From the IMG/VR virus record IMGVR_UViG_3300045911_000368, positions 1-21,079 of that record: a stretch of DNA of 21,079 nucleotides; one strand, given 5' to 3'. Position numbers and translations under genes: made by a program. Shown here piece after piece: positions 7,100 through 15,139 of this stretch (position 1 is its first letter; every line of letters begins with the position of its first letter). This DNA comes from a virus. A model generated the notes under the pieces. It did no database searches, was not told where the DNA came from, and saw only the letters and a list, made by a program, of their open reading frames with translations.

Positions 7100-7294
7100 T
7101 TACTCTTTGTCATCGGAAGTTTCAAGCGCTGCCAACTCAGCGTCTAGATCGGCGTCAACTTCAGTTGAACCTCCAAGTCCAGAAACTTCACGTGTTTTAG
7201 CCACAAAGTAATCATGCATTGTCACTGTGGCTTGTTCAGTGCGGTCATGAATAATGTCATTTAGCACGCTCTTAAGCATTTCTTTACGGTCCAT
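7100..7294 (-). CDS. Small prohead core protein (gp67/gp68-like)
   Basis: The 64-residue peptide begins MDRKEMLKSVLNDIIHDRTEQA, then has MHDYFVAKTREVSGLGG and a very acidic tail (VDADLDAELAAL and EDDKE-like end). I recall this layout, with 'LKS.L..II.....QA...MH.YFV.K...V', from small prohead core proteins of cyanophage T4 relatives. In T4 gp67 and gp68 sit inside the core and are cleaved by gp21. Position agrees: it lies between gp22 and gp21, where the core genes map in T4-like genomes. A GGAG ribosome binding site stands ahead of the ATG. Whether it corresponds to gp67 or gp68 cannot be settled by eye. Confidence 0.75.
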   Translation of the reverse strand: MDRKEMLKSVLNDIIHDRTEQATVTMHDYFVAKTREVSGLGGSTEVDADLDAELAALETSDDKE

Positions 7295-7376
7295 TTTTAA
7301 CTCCTGTATGATTGGTCTTGCAGACTGTTTTTAGGCATTCCTGCTTCTACTAAAGCTGGAAGTTTTGGGAAGTTGA

Positions 7377-7994
7377 TTATTTTGTTCCTTTACGAATTGA
7401 TTCCAGCAGCTTAAAGATTTCCTTCTTGAAGTAGGCTTGTGCCTTCTTGTCATGTACAACTGCCTCTGCCAATGACATGACCTTCTTGTTGCCCATAGCT
7501 TCCATCACAGCATCAGGATACGCATTGGGGGCAGATGGCTGAGAAACAATATCCACTGTAGTGAAAACGAACCCACCAACTTGGCCACTCTCATTAACAT
7601 TGCCGGTTCCGCGTGATGAAACTCCAAGACGCACGCCGCCTTCAATTAGCGCCTTGGCAATATTGCCACATGGTGTATTAACTAACTTCATCTTGCCGAT
7701 AGCATTATTGCCATCCATGTGCATTTCAGTGATGACATGCGACACTCGATCAAGATTGATGGTCAGCGTATCTGGGTGATTGAGTTCACCGCAGATAGAA
7801 AAACCTTCCTTAATGCGCTTCTGTACTTCTTGAACAGCGTTGCTAATCTCTTCGAGTGGATATACTCTTCCATTACCATTCTTCAACTCTGCTTGCATCA
7901 TAATGCCGCGCAGATAAAGGTCGCCGCTCTTGCGCATCTCGCACAGAGAGGCAGCATTAGGTGTAAGATATTCACAAAGCAATTGAGTAGACAT
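7377..7994 (-). CDS. 21: Prohead maturation protease (T4 gp21-like)
   Basis: The 205-residue serine protease belongs to the T4 gp21 (herpesvirus-assemblin-like) class. It cleaves core and capsid proteins after (L/I)-x-E during head maturation. Visible blocks are LKNGNGRVYPLEEI at 37-50, the catalytic-histidine block CGELNHPDT with H73, and the catalytic-serine block GVRLGVSSRGTG with S126/S127. Downstream is VDIVSQPSAPNA, typical of the family. The C-terminal part (about 168-205) is basic and helical and may be removed on activation. A GGGAG ribosome binding site precedes the ATG and a perfect late-promoter box lies 29 bases upstream. Length is close to T4 gp21 (212 residues). It stands in its usual place between portal and core genes. 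Confidence 0.95.
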   Translation of the reverse strand: MSTQLLCEYLTPNAASLCEMRKSGDLYLRGIMMQAELKNGNGRVYPLEEISNAVQEVQKRIKEGFSICGELNHPDTLTINLDRVSHVITEMHMDGNNAIGKMKLVNTPCGNIAKALIEGGVRLGVSSRGTGNVNESGQVGGFVFTTVDIVSQPSAPNAYPDAVMEAMGNKKVMSLAEAVVHDKKAQAYFKKEIFKLLESIRKGTK

Positions 7995-8022
7995 TCACAC
8001 TCTCCCCACGGTATTCAAAAAG

Positions 8023-8030
8023 TATTTATA
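8023..8030 (-). promoter_or_regulatory. T4-type late promoter TATAAATA before gp21
   Basis: The minus strand reads TATAAATAC, exact to the T4 late box, about 29 bases upstream of the gp21 ATG at 7994. It sits in the 115-base gap between gp20 and gp21. Confidence 0.75.
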
Positions 8031-8031
8031 A

Positions 8032-8043
8032 TAATGCGCATTA
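8032..8043. repeat. 12-bp perfect palindrome TAATGCGCATTA beside the gp21 late promoter
   Basis: The palindrome is exact and lies one base upstream (in the direction of transcription) of the TATAAATA box. Such placement could mark a binding site for a dimeric protein. A second 12-bp palindrome with the same GCGC centre is at 12473-12484. Confidence 0.5.
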
Positions 8044-8109
8044 CTACATTGTCATTTCTTATAAATTTACGCGCTTCTAAAGGTAATGACAGTACAAGTT
8101 TATAGTGCA

Positions 8110-9798
8110 TCAAGAGGTTTGAGCAGGCGCAGGTGCTGGAGCAGGCTCAGGTGCTGGTGCTTCTTGCGTCTCTGCTTGAGCAGCCGGTTCTTCGCCGCCC
8201 CCAAAGAATCCGCCAATATCACCCTCTTGACCAAGTCCACCGCCAAGTGCATCACCGCCCTGCATTCCACCCTCTGGTGCATCAACGCTTACTGCCTCAC
8301 GGTTATCATAAACAGCAGGGTCATACATTTGCTGCAACGGAGGAACATTGGTGTTGTCAAGAATGCCGCGCTCTTCCTTAATCATTACCTCGTTCATCTG
8401 AATTTCATCATCAGTTAGACCAAGATAGCGCTTGAGAACAAAGCGACGAGACAGATACTTGACACCTTCAATATTGTTGAATGAACTAATAAGGTCAGCA
8501 TCAAGTGCTGCTTGGCGATAAGTTGCAAAGTTCGCTGGGTCAGGCAGGCGAATATTGAAGATTTCATCGTCAATGTTTAGTCCGCATACCTTTAGATAAA
8601 TCTTGAACTCCTCATCAAGCACATCATTTAGGCGATCCTGCAAACGCATTACGAACTTGGAGAATCGAAGTTCTTCAATGTACGCAATACCAACCTTACC
8701 ATCATTGTACTGCGCACCCTGCGCATCTTGGCCTACCATGTAAGAAGTTGGTACTCGTAGACCTCGGAAGATTTTTTCTTGGAAGTACTTGAGCAGATTA
8801 GTGCCAAAATCCTCTGTACCACCAGGCAAAGTTTCAACACGCGAACCTCTGCCGTTTGCCGTGACTGGGAAGAACATATCCTCTTGGATAGAAGTTGGGT
8901 CATACTGTCCATCAACTACATCTTTTTGACCATTATTGGACATACCAGGCACGCGTTTCTGCCGGATCTCATTCTTTACTTGTTCAAGATACTGCTTCAC
9001 CCGCTGTGCTGGCATGTTTCCAACATCAACATAGAACACACGTCTCTCAGGAGCCCGCACAATACGATAGATGATGACTGCATCTTCAATCATTGACAGT
9101 TGACGAAATACTCTAAAGATTGGGCGGAGCACTGATTGACCAAATGGGGCGCTGTCGCCCATGTCATCTGACATGGTGAAGTGAATCATCGCTGCTGCCG
9201 GAATAACTTCCATCTCCTCGTTTCGAGTGCCATAGGAAGTGGAGCCTTGCTTGCCTGGCTTACGAATGTGATAGTTTACAATGTTGCCAAGTTGATCGAT
9301 TTCGATACCATACACTAATTCAGGTGCAATATAAATCCACTTCCGCGTATCTGATACTTTACGGAAAAAGCAATCTCCATACTTTATCATTGTGCGCGCA
9401 ATTTGAAATAAACGCTGCTTAAATGTCTGTAGCTCACTCCACTGTCGCACAGCTTGACGCAGCGTAATTGCAGTGGTGTCACTTACATCTTGATTATCTT
9501 CCTTATGGTACTCAATGATAAATGGTAAGGACGTCTTTTCATCTCGCGTCGTCATTTCTTCTGCGATGATGTCAAGAGAGCGTGATACATCAATGTCTGC
9601 ATCCATCACATCATACTGCTTATATGAGCTAATGCGTGAGCCGGGCCCGCGCATAATCTGTCCATACCAAGTTACTGCAGATGAAATAGATGATAGGTCA
9701 GTCGAGTTAGGATTAAATGCATCTGTCGCAACAGTAGTATACATCTCCTTACGCGATGCGGGAGTGATAATCTTCCAGTAATTTTGCAACTGTGACAA
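8110..9798 (-). CDS. 20: Portal vertex protein (T4 gp20-like)
   Basis: The 562-residue protein forms the dodecameric DNA gate of the head. Family marks include SRSLDIIAEEMTT at about 73-85, IARTMIKYGDCFFRKV (about 146-161) and RIVRAPERRVFYVDVGNMPA (about 245-264) followed by a long helix with QVKNEIRQKR. RGLRVPTSYMVGQD comes further on. After about residue 515 there is a disordered tail rich in Gly, then Pro-Ala-Glu repeats (EAPAPEPAPAPAPAQTS), much like no part of T4 gp20. The start codon is TTG at 9798, chosen because an AAAGGAAG ribosome binding site lies just upstream. The gene follows the tape-measure-like gene by 15 bases, so they are likely cotranscribed. Length is near T4 gp20 (524 residues). 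Confidence 0.96.
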   Translation of the reverse strand: MSQLQNYWKIITPASRKEMYTTVATDAFNPNSTDLSSISSAVTWYGQIMRGPGSRISSYKQYDVMDADIDVSRSLDIIAEEMTTRDEKTSLPFIIEYHKEDNQDVSDTTAITLRQAVRQWSELQTFKQRLFQIARTMIKYGDCFFRKVSDTRKWIYIAPELVYGIEIDQLGNIVNYHIRKPGKQGSTSYGTRNEEMEVIPAAAMIHFTMSDDMGDSAPFGQSVLRPIFRVFRQLSMIEDAVIIYRIVRAPERRVFYVDVGNMPAQRVKQYLEQVKNEIRQKRVPGMSNNGQKDVVDGQYDPTSIQEDMFFPVTANGRGSRVETLPGGTEDFGTNLLKYFQEKIFRGLRVPTSYMVGQDAQGAQYNDGKVGIAYIEELRFSKFVMRLQDRLNDVLDEEFKIYLKVCGLNIDDEIFNIRLPDPANFATYRQAALDADLISSFNNIEGVKYLSRRFVLKRYLGLTDDEIQMNEVMIKEERGILDNTNVPPLQQMYDPAVYDNREAVSVDAPEGGMQGGDALGGGLGQEGDIGGFFGGGEEPAAQAETQEAPAPEPAPAPAPAQTS

Positions 9799-9813
9799 GA
9801 TACTTCCTTTTGT

Positions 9814-12465
9814 TTAAGCAGCTGGAATTGCTGCTAGCGGTTGATAGCGCCTTACAGTAAGCTCATTATTATCCATAAATGCAACTTTTCTAGGTGGTTC
9901 AACTTTCAGCATTTGCTCAAGTACTGCTAGCTGCTGCTTCATGATAATTAACTGCTCCTGCAATAGTGGGATCGCGTTGTTTGAATCTAGTTCAGATGTT
10001 TGAATTGCCTTTGAGCCTGTAGTCTGAACTGGTTTAGGTTCTGTTTTCTCTTCATTCTTATTTACTTCAGGGGCCTTTGGTCTTTGCAGGTTAGATACTG
10101 TATCGCTGGGTATTGCAATTTGAGTACCAACAGTTTCCCAAGCCTTTTTAATGCTATCAACAGCTGTAGATTGCACTGAGCTTGTAGCCTGAGAAATCTC
10201 TTGGTTTGCCTTTTTAGCCTGATTCTTAGCTTGTTCTTTCTGCTTTTGTTCAGCCTTACCGATAGTACGCAGGGTAGCGCCTTCAGTCTCCAACATTTTC
10301 TGACGCAGCTCTGACGACTTTATAATGCTGTCATCAATGGTTGCAGCCTTTTCTTTAAGTGCCTTTGCAAAAGGTGGGCTAACGCCAAACAATCCGCCCA
10401 CCTTCTCAAGCCCCCACGCTATACCCTTCATTATGACTGATATTAGTCTCTTGAAGAAATCGGTTAGAGTACTTGTTGCCATATCAACTAGTTTAGTAGT
10501 GTTGACTGTAAAATCAATTCCCAATCCCTCTAGCAGCCAATTGAGAGCACCATCAACTAGTCTGGTAATACCCGTAAAGATTCCATTGAAACCACCAATT
10601 ACCACGCCTAAGATGCGACCAAAGATACCATCGCCTAGTCCGAGTGCAGAGGCCATTTCTCCTGTGAAAGCCTCTTCAATTGCAGAAAAGATGAATGAGA
10701 GAGGACCACCTGCCTTAAAGACTCCCGCCACCTTAGAAAACCCTGCGGCTGCCACTTTATACACGTCATCTGCAAATGAAAGTACAGCAGTACTTTTGCC
10801 AAATGTTGAAGAAATATTCATTAGATTTCTTGCATAAGCAACTATTCCACTACCTCCAGAGGCGACAGCAGACCCAATATTCTTGATGCCCTGCAATAGA
10901 GAAGTGAATGCAGTTCTTAAGGCGCCACTTTCAATGAATGTCTTTAATTTTCCACCGGCGGTCGAGATAACATCAATGAATCCGCTTACTCCAGTACCTA
11001 CAGACTTTAATCCACTGGGAATGCCCTTGACTGCGTCCAAAACCAAAGTAAATGGCTTGAATAGCATTCCACTCAACTTAGAATTCATATCCATAGCAGA
11101 CTTCAGTATTCCTGCCCTATCGCCACCTGCGCCACCTGCAGTGGCTGCGCCCTTGCCAAATTTTTTCAACAGCATAAAAGTCGCAATACCGCCAAGCAAA
11201 GGCAGAGCTGCCTGAATAATCTGGTATAAAGGCGATTTTTGGAAGCCCTGCACAGCAGTTGCAAAGTGCCCCACCCATTGGCCAAAGACACCGACCTGAC
11301 TACCAAAGTCCGTATTAATCATAGGACCGCTTTCTTGGGCTGCTCTAGCCTTTCCTGATGACTCAAGCTGCTGTCTCTGCAGTGCCGTCATTTGGCTGAT
11401 AACTTGGTCCATCATATATTGAATTGCCAGGTTATTAGTGCCCTGCATAGACTGAATGCGCTGCTCGAGTTGGCCGCCTAATGCAAGAAAACGCCTATCC
11501 TCATCAGGAGTTCTGTTCTTCTTCATGAACAGTAACGCAAGTTCTTCTGTATCAGCAGCATTCATGCCTGTCATGGCGCCAGCCATTCGCGCCATACCCA
11601 TTGCTTTAAAGCGGTCTTCAACAGACGCACCCCTCTGCGCGAGTAGAGCTTCAGTGAGCTGCTGTGACTGCTGCGCAGTCATACCCAGCTGCCGGCCAAG
11701 TATGCCAGTTTGAATGAGCTGCTGCTGACGTGCAACCCTTTCCCGAGGAGCTAAACCAAGCAGCTGTGCCTGCACATGCTCATTTTCCATGACACCACGT
11801 GTTAGCTCCATAAAACCGTCAGCAGTGATACCCGTCACTTTACGCAGTTGAGTGAAGGCGGAAATCTGCTGGTCCATGACATTGTTCATGGCTGCCTGTG
11901 GAATACCTACTGCTGTTGCAGTAGTCATCATTGTGGCAGAGAACTGGCGGGCAGCTGGCCCGAAGACGCCTAATTCACCAAGAGCCTTAGTAGAATATTC
12001 TAGCCTCTTGTTGAATGCCTCCATTGAGGACGAGCGGGAAACAACTGTACCTGATTCATCAAGCAGCTTTGCGTATTCTTCTAATGACAAGCCAGCCTTC
12101 GCCGCGGCGAAGTACATGTCATACAGAGTTTGAGTTGCGCTGATGCCTCGTGCCTGTAGACGGAAGTAATCATCGCCAACTGTTCTTACAATGCCAACTA
12201 GATCAGTGAAGGCATTGTACAAAATCGTAGTTTTTCCCGAAAGCAATACAAAGTTTCTGCCAACTGAAGATGAACTAGATCCAAGTTCCATCAATAAATC
12301 AGTTGATTTTTTAGATGCCCTTTGTCTATTTGCTTCATCTCTGTCCGCGCCACCTGCGGCAGACCTAGGGCGTGGTCTGGTAGTACTATCGCGCAGCGTT
12401 GCCGATACTTCTGCAATAGTCCTTTCTAGACTTCGAAATATCCGCGCGAGATCTGAATCATCCAT
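9814..12465 (-). CDS. Large tape-measure-like tail protein
   Basis: The 883-residue protein has the usual make-up of tail tape measure proteins. The N-terminal third is long helices and heptads rich in Gln, Ala and Met (for example GMTAQQSQQLTEALLAQRG at 261-279). The middle is a chain of Gly-rich hydrophobic stretches: IIQAALPLLGGIATFMLL at about 416-433, and ILGVVIGGFNGIFTGIT near 618-634. The C-terminal part is charged coiled coil (KAEQKQKEQAKNQAKKANQ) and ends in a second Gln/Leu-rich helix. In T4 the tape measure is gp29, about 590 residues. Neighbours support a tail role: baseplate-hub genes gp26 and gp51 begin on the other side of the divergent promoter region. I cannot show homology to gp29. 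The ATG at 12465 has no clear ribosome binding site. Confidence 0.65.
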   Translation of the reverse strand: MDDSDLARIFRSLERTIAEVSATLRDSTTRPRPRSAAGGADRDEANRQRASKKSTDLLMELGSSSSSVGRNFVLLSGKTTILYNAFTDLVGIVRTVGDDYFRLQARGISATQTLYDMYFAAAKAGLSLEEYAKLLDESGTVVSRSSSMEAFNKRLEYSTKALGELGVFGPAARQFSATMMTTATAVGIPQAAMNNVMDQQISAFTQLRKVTGITADGFMELTRGVMENEHVQAQLLGLAPRERVARQQQLIQTGILGRQLGMTAQQSQQLTEALLAQRGASVEDRFKAMGMARMAGAMTGMNAADTEELALLFMKKNRTPDEDRRFLALGGQLEQRIQSMQGTNNLAIQYMMDQVISQMTALQRQQLESSGKARAAQESGPMINTDFGSQVGVFGQWVGHFATAVQGFQKSPLYQIIQAALPLLGGIATFMLLKKFGKGAATAGGAGGDRAGILKSAMDMNSKLSGMLFKPFTLVLDAVKGIPSGLKSVGTGVSGFIDVISTAGGKLKTFIESGALRTAFTSLLQGIKNIGSAVASGGSGIVAYARNLMNISSTFGKSTAVLSFADDVYKVAAAGFSKVAGVFKAGGPLSFIFSAIEEAFTGEMASALGLGDGIFGRILGVVIGGFNGIFTGITRLVDGALNWLLEGLGIDFTVNTTKLVDMATSTLTDFFKRLISVIMKGIAWGLEKVGGLFGVSPPFAKALKEKAATIDDSIIKSSELRQKMLETEGATLRTIGKAEQKQKEQAKNQAKKANQEISQATSSVQSTAVDSIKKAWETVGTQIAIPSDTVSNLQRPKAPEVNKNEEKTEPKPVQTTGSKAIQTSELDSNNAIPLLQEQLIIMKQQLAVLEQMLKVEPPRKVAFMDNNELTVRRYQPLAAIPAA

Positions 12466-12472
12466 TGTGGGT

Positions 12473-12484
12473 CAAAGCGCTTTG
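12473..12484. repeat. 12-bp perfect palindrome CAAAGCGCTTTG in divergent promoter region
   Basis: The palindrome is exact and lies 8 bases upstream of the tape-measure-like ATG, between two divergent genes. It could be an operator or a leader hairpin that hides the translation start. Its GCGC core and position near a late box parallel the palindrome at 8032-8043. Confidence 0.5.
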
Positions 12485-12509
12485 GGGCTCAAGTAAATAG
12501 TATAGTCTG

Positions 12510-12517
12510 TATTTATG
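12510..12517 (-). promoter_or_regulatory. Late-promoter-like box CATAAATA
   Basis: The minus strand reads CATAAATAC about 45 bases before the ATG at 12465, one base away from TATAAATA. It would drive the tape-measure-like gene and gp20. The plus strand of this 67-base region has only a weaker AGTAAATA at 12492-12499 for gp26. Confidence 0.5.
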
Positions 12518-12532
12518 TAAGAGTGAAATCAC

Positions 12533-13303
12533 ATGCAAACCTCAAATCCGCTACTGCAACAGCTTAAGCTACCAGGTCGTACCTTTCAGCTTCCATCAAG
12601 GGGCGCTCTATATCAAGATGGCGAGATTTCAAATGCAGATGGAGAGGTACATGTGCATCCACTATCTGCGCTTACTGAAATTTCTCTAAAAAACCCAGAC
12701 TTGCTTTTCAATGGTAAAGCCCTTGAACAAGTGTGCGCAGAGTGTGTTCCAGACATAAAGAAGCCATTGCAGTTATATGGTCGTGACATTGATGCTCTGA
12801 TGTTCTTTATTCGGCTCGTGACATATGGGCCAGAGTTTCAAGTTACATACAAACACACATGCGAGCATGCTAAGCAGCACAGCTATGTCATTGACATTGA
12901 AAAAATGGTACAGGAGATTAAGCCACTTGACCCAACTATTGACTATACTGTAACACTGCCTAATGGTCAGCGGGTAAAGCTTCAACCTATTAAGTTCGAA
13001 CACATCATTAAGATGTACCAGATGAATGCTGGTAAGAAGGAACTTGAGATGGAAGACATGAAGCAAAACATTCTGTTTAACATGCAGGGCATGATTCACA
13101 GCGTAGATGATGTAGTTGATAGAGAATTCATTAAGGAATGGTGTAGCAAGTTAACCACTCCATACCAGATGCGCATCACTGAGATGGCAGAGAAGATGAA
13201 TAATTGGGGCCCGCGTAGTTCTGCAATCTTAAAATGCAAGGATTGCGGTGAAGAAGTAGATGTAGAACTTCCTCTTAATCCAATCAGTTTTTTCACAGAA
13301 TGA
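12533..13303 (+). CDS. 26: Baseplate hub subunit (T4 gp26-like)
   Basis: The 256-residue protein matches the T4-type baseplate protein family of gp26. Marks: LPGRTFQLPSRGALYQDGE at 13-31, GEVHVHPLSALTEISLKNPD at 37-56, LLFNGKALEQV, then the ends of the conserved half KKPLQLYGRDIDALMFFIRLVTYG. The middle carries TYKHTCEHAKQH and the C-terminus a half zinc-ribbon-like CKDC (about 235-238), so a bound metal is possible. In T4, gp26 belongs to the hub assembly pathway. It is somewhat longer than T4 gp26 (208 residues), as in cyanophage relatives. Its last bases overlap the ATG of the gp51-like gene (ATGA), the expected order for these two genes. The ribosome binding site (AAGAGTG) is modest. It is transcribed away from the tape-measure-like gene. 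Confidence 0.88.
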   Translation: MQTSNPLLQQLKLPGRTFQLPSRGALYQDGEISNADGEVHVHPLSALTEISLKNPDLLFNGKALEQVCAECVPDIKKPLQLYGRDIDALMFFIRLVTYGPEFQVTYKHTCEHAKQHSYVIDIEKMVQEIKPLDPTIDYTVTLPNGQRVKLQPIKFEHIIKMYQMNAGKKELEMEDMKQNILFNMQGMIHSVDDVVDREFIKEWCSKLTTPYQMRITEMAEKMNNWGPRSSAILKCKDCGEEVDVELPLNPISFFTE

Positions 13304-13524
13304 TCATCTCAGGAGAGGCGAGTAGGATCTCTGAGATGATCAATCTGATGGCAAAAGATGTTCGAAGCCTACTCAATCTAGCGATAGAAATCGCTTATTT
13401 CTCAAGAGGGTCAATTGGATATTATGATGTGCTAAAAATGACGCCGCTCGAAAGAGATCTAGCGGTGTCATTCATTAACAAAAGATTGGAAATTGCCGCA
13501 AAGTCTCCATTTCCAGTGTATTGA
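13300..13524 (+). CDS. 51: Baseplate hub assembly catalyst (T4 gp51-like)
   Basis: The 74-residue protein contains the short motif shared by gp51-type proteins: IAYFSRGSIGYYDVLKMTPLE at about 30-50, then FINKRLE. The pattern 'F.SRG...Y.D...M...ER......K' is what I recall for cyanophage gp51 downstream of gp26. T4 gp51 is longer (249 residues) and helps hub assembly without ending up in the particle. The ATG overlaps the gp26 stop by four bases and has no ribosome binding site of its own, so translation is probably coupled to gp26. After it comes a 168-base gap to a convergent gene, in which I see only an imperfect hairpin near 13554-13578 and no clear terminator. Confidence 0.75.
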   Translation: MIISGEASRISEMINLMAKDVRSLLNLAIEIAYFSRGSIGYYDVLKMTPLERDLAVSFINKRLEIAAKSPFPVY

Positions 13525-13692
13525 GTGATTACTAAACCAACTTTAGGAATTGTCAGTCTGGTGAATTCATCACGACTGGAGTAAACGTAATCGTACTCAT
13601 TTTTAACACCGCTCAAATGGAATTTATTCGCGTTATTTTTCTAGACTGGTGGGCGCGCCTATTTGCAAGCTAATGCTGTTAAATTATCGCCA

Positions 13693-14904
13693 CTAAGCTG
13701 TAAGCTTAATACCAACCGCTTCTACTATCCTGTCTAGGTCATCTAAGTACCGCTGCGGCAAGCCATCAATGCCATCATGCATCATAATGCCATGACGGTC
13801 GACTTCTTCCCAGATGGCATATCGAGCGGCTCTTTCCCATTCAAAGTATGTTCTGAAGACTAACTTTCGATTGGTCCGGGTCGCTTTTAGGTGAAGGTAA
13901 CTGCGGCATACTTGCTTTTTTGCTAGGACAAACTGCTTTGCTACTTTGTTTAACCTATCGCCTATTACTTTTATAGCATCATCGGTTAAGTAAGGCACGG
14001 CTGACCTAATCAGCTGCGCCGCTTCTGAAAATCTTGCTCCACTCTTTAGAATTTGTGCTGAAATACTGGAGCCATTAGATAGTGACATGATAATATTTTT
14101 GATGAGCTTCTCAGTGTCATCATTCCATGGCAGCTGAAGATCCGTTTCACAAATCTTTTTTCTCCATTCAATCTTATTTTCTACTAGCTGCTGTAGATCA
14201 GGAAATAGCGCGGCAATTGTGCTAGATGAATAGACTTGCTGGATGCGGCTTAATAAGAACTGTGCGTAGGCAGCATCAATGTCGATACCTGGCCCAAATA
14301 GCTCTTCTCGCAGCCATCGGGGCCATGCCTGTACGTTGGCAATTGGCCATACAGAGGTATCTCGCTGCTGTAGTTTGCCAGTCGGCTGAAAGACGAAGTT
14401 GACTTCAGATCTAGCAAGAAGCCAGTTGACGGGCGCTACTAGATCAAATCTGCCAGTTTGTGTTAGCTTGCTCCGGATATCAGCTGCACGCTCTTGCCTA
14501 ATAAAGACTTTTGAGACAATGCCATCTGGTCTAGGTGGCGGTTGATATACCAACTGTATATCATCTATGCATAGAGTATCTACATCTTTAGGAATGAGTT
14601 CGGTGATATCAGCATTATTAGATGAGACATTAAACCCCAACTGCTTGACCTCAAAGAAGTAATCTAGCACTGGTCGAAAATCATAGACAAAGTTGCGCAG
14701 CTCTACAAGACTTAACTTGATACTGCAGAATGCTCTTGGTAAACCAGTACTTAGTGAGGCACGATGTAAAGCTGCTAGATACAGAATGAGAGCCTGCCTA
14801 TCCCTCATTCTAGCCGCATGAGCCCTTTGAGGTTTATAGAAGCGGCTTACATGCAGGGGATGCGATGCAGGCAGTTGCTGCTTCAACTCTGTAAGGTAAA
14901 GCAC
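13693..14904 (-). CDS. Unknown 403-residue protein with polymerase-palm-like motifs
   Basis: I do not recognise the family by name. Three spaced motifs recall DNA/RNA polymerase palms: GIDIDAAYAQFLL at 206-218 (motif A-like, D208/D210), EKLIKNIIMSLSNGSS at 265-280 (motif B-like, K266/K269 and NG), and GIMMHDGIDGL at 372-382 (motif C-like, H376-D377). The A-to-C distance of 166 residues is close to that of family A enzymes. Before motif C comes a helix with FEWERAARYAIWEEV. The N-terminal 200 residues show no exonuclease or primase motif that I can name. The start is GTG at 14904, five bases after the stop of the upstream gene; no ribosome binding site is obvious and an internal ATG (residue 33) is possible. 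It closes a compact operon with an Hjc-like nuclease. A replication role is inference. Confidence 0.6.
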   Translation of the reverse strand: MLYLTELKQQLPASHPLHVSRFYKPQRAHAARMRDRQALILYLAALHRASLSTGLPRAFCSIKLSLVELRNFVYDFRPVLDYFFEVKQLGFNVSSNNADITELIPKDVDTLCIDDIQLVYQPPPRPDGIVSKVFIRQERAADIRSKLTQTGRFDLVAPVNWLLARSEVNFVFQPTGKLQQRDTSVWPIANVQAWPRWLREELFGPGIDIDAAYAQFLLSRIQQVYSSSTIAALFPDLQQLVENKIEWRKKICETDLQLPWNDDTEKLIKNIIMSLSNGSSISAQILKSGARFSEAAQLIRSAVPYLTDDAIKVIGDRLNKVAKQFVLAKKQVCRSYLHLKATRTNRKLVFRTYFEWERAARYAIWEEVDRHGIMMHDGIDGLPQRYLDDLDRIVEAVGIKLTA

Positions 14905-14908
14905 GGCA

Positions 14909-15139
14909 TCAAGTGGCGCGGGCTGCCTTCTTAAGCGACTTGTAAATGCCCTTTAGACTGTCAGGGCGAACCATTATCTGCCAAGACTTCAATGGCTGGC
15001 CTTCTGCGACTTCTTGGAACTTCTTGTCATGGACTTTCGCGATATATCCATCTTGCTTAATATCCTTACCTTGTTCTGCAAGAGTAGTTGCTAGACCCAT
15101 GGATGCTTTGCGAAGGCGCTTTGCTTGTTTCTGATTCAT
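14909..15139 (-). CDS. Small basic protein of unknown function
   Basis: I choose the ATG at 15139, which overlaps the upstream stop as ATGA and has an AGGA ribosome binding site about 8 bases before it; this gives 76 residues. The frame is open to an ATG at 15184, but that would overlap the preceding gene by nearly 50 bases without better signals. The protein is basic, with MNQKQAKRLRKASMG at the start and YKSLKKAARAT at the end, and a middle part PLKSWQIMVRPDSLKG. Basic small proteins of this kind often bind nucleic acid, but no known fold is visible. It stands between the 199-residue protein and the 403-residue palm-like protein and is probably translated with both. Confidence 0.65.
   Translation of the reverse strand: MNQKQAKRLRKASMGLATTLAEQGKDIKQDGYIAKVHDKKFQEVAEGQPLKSWQIMVRPDSLKGIYKSLKKAARAT

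Noticed and set aside
10325-11215. Two plus-strand frames of 170 and 110 residues opposite the tape-measure-like gene
   Set aside because: Pro/Ser-rich antisense shadows of a Gly/Ala-rich gene; no start signals.
13525-13692. Terminator between gp51 and the convergent gene
   Set aside because: Only an imperfect hairpin near 13554-13578 without a T-run; not enough to call.
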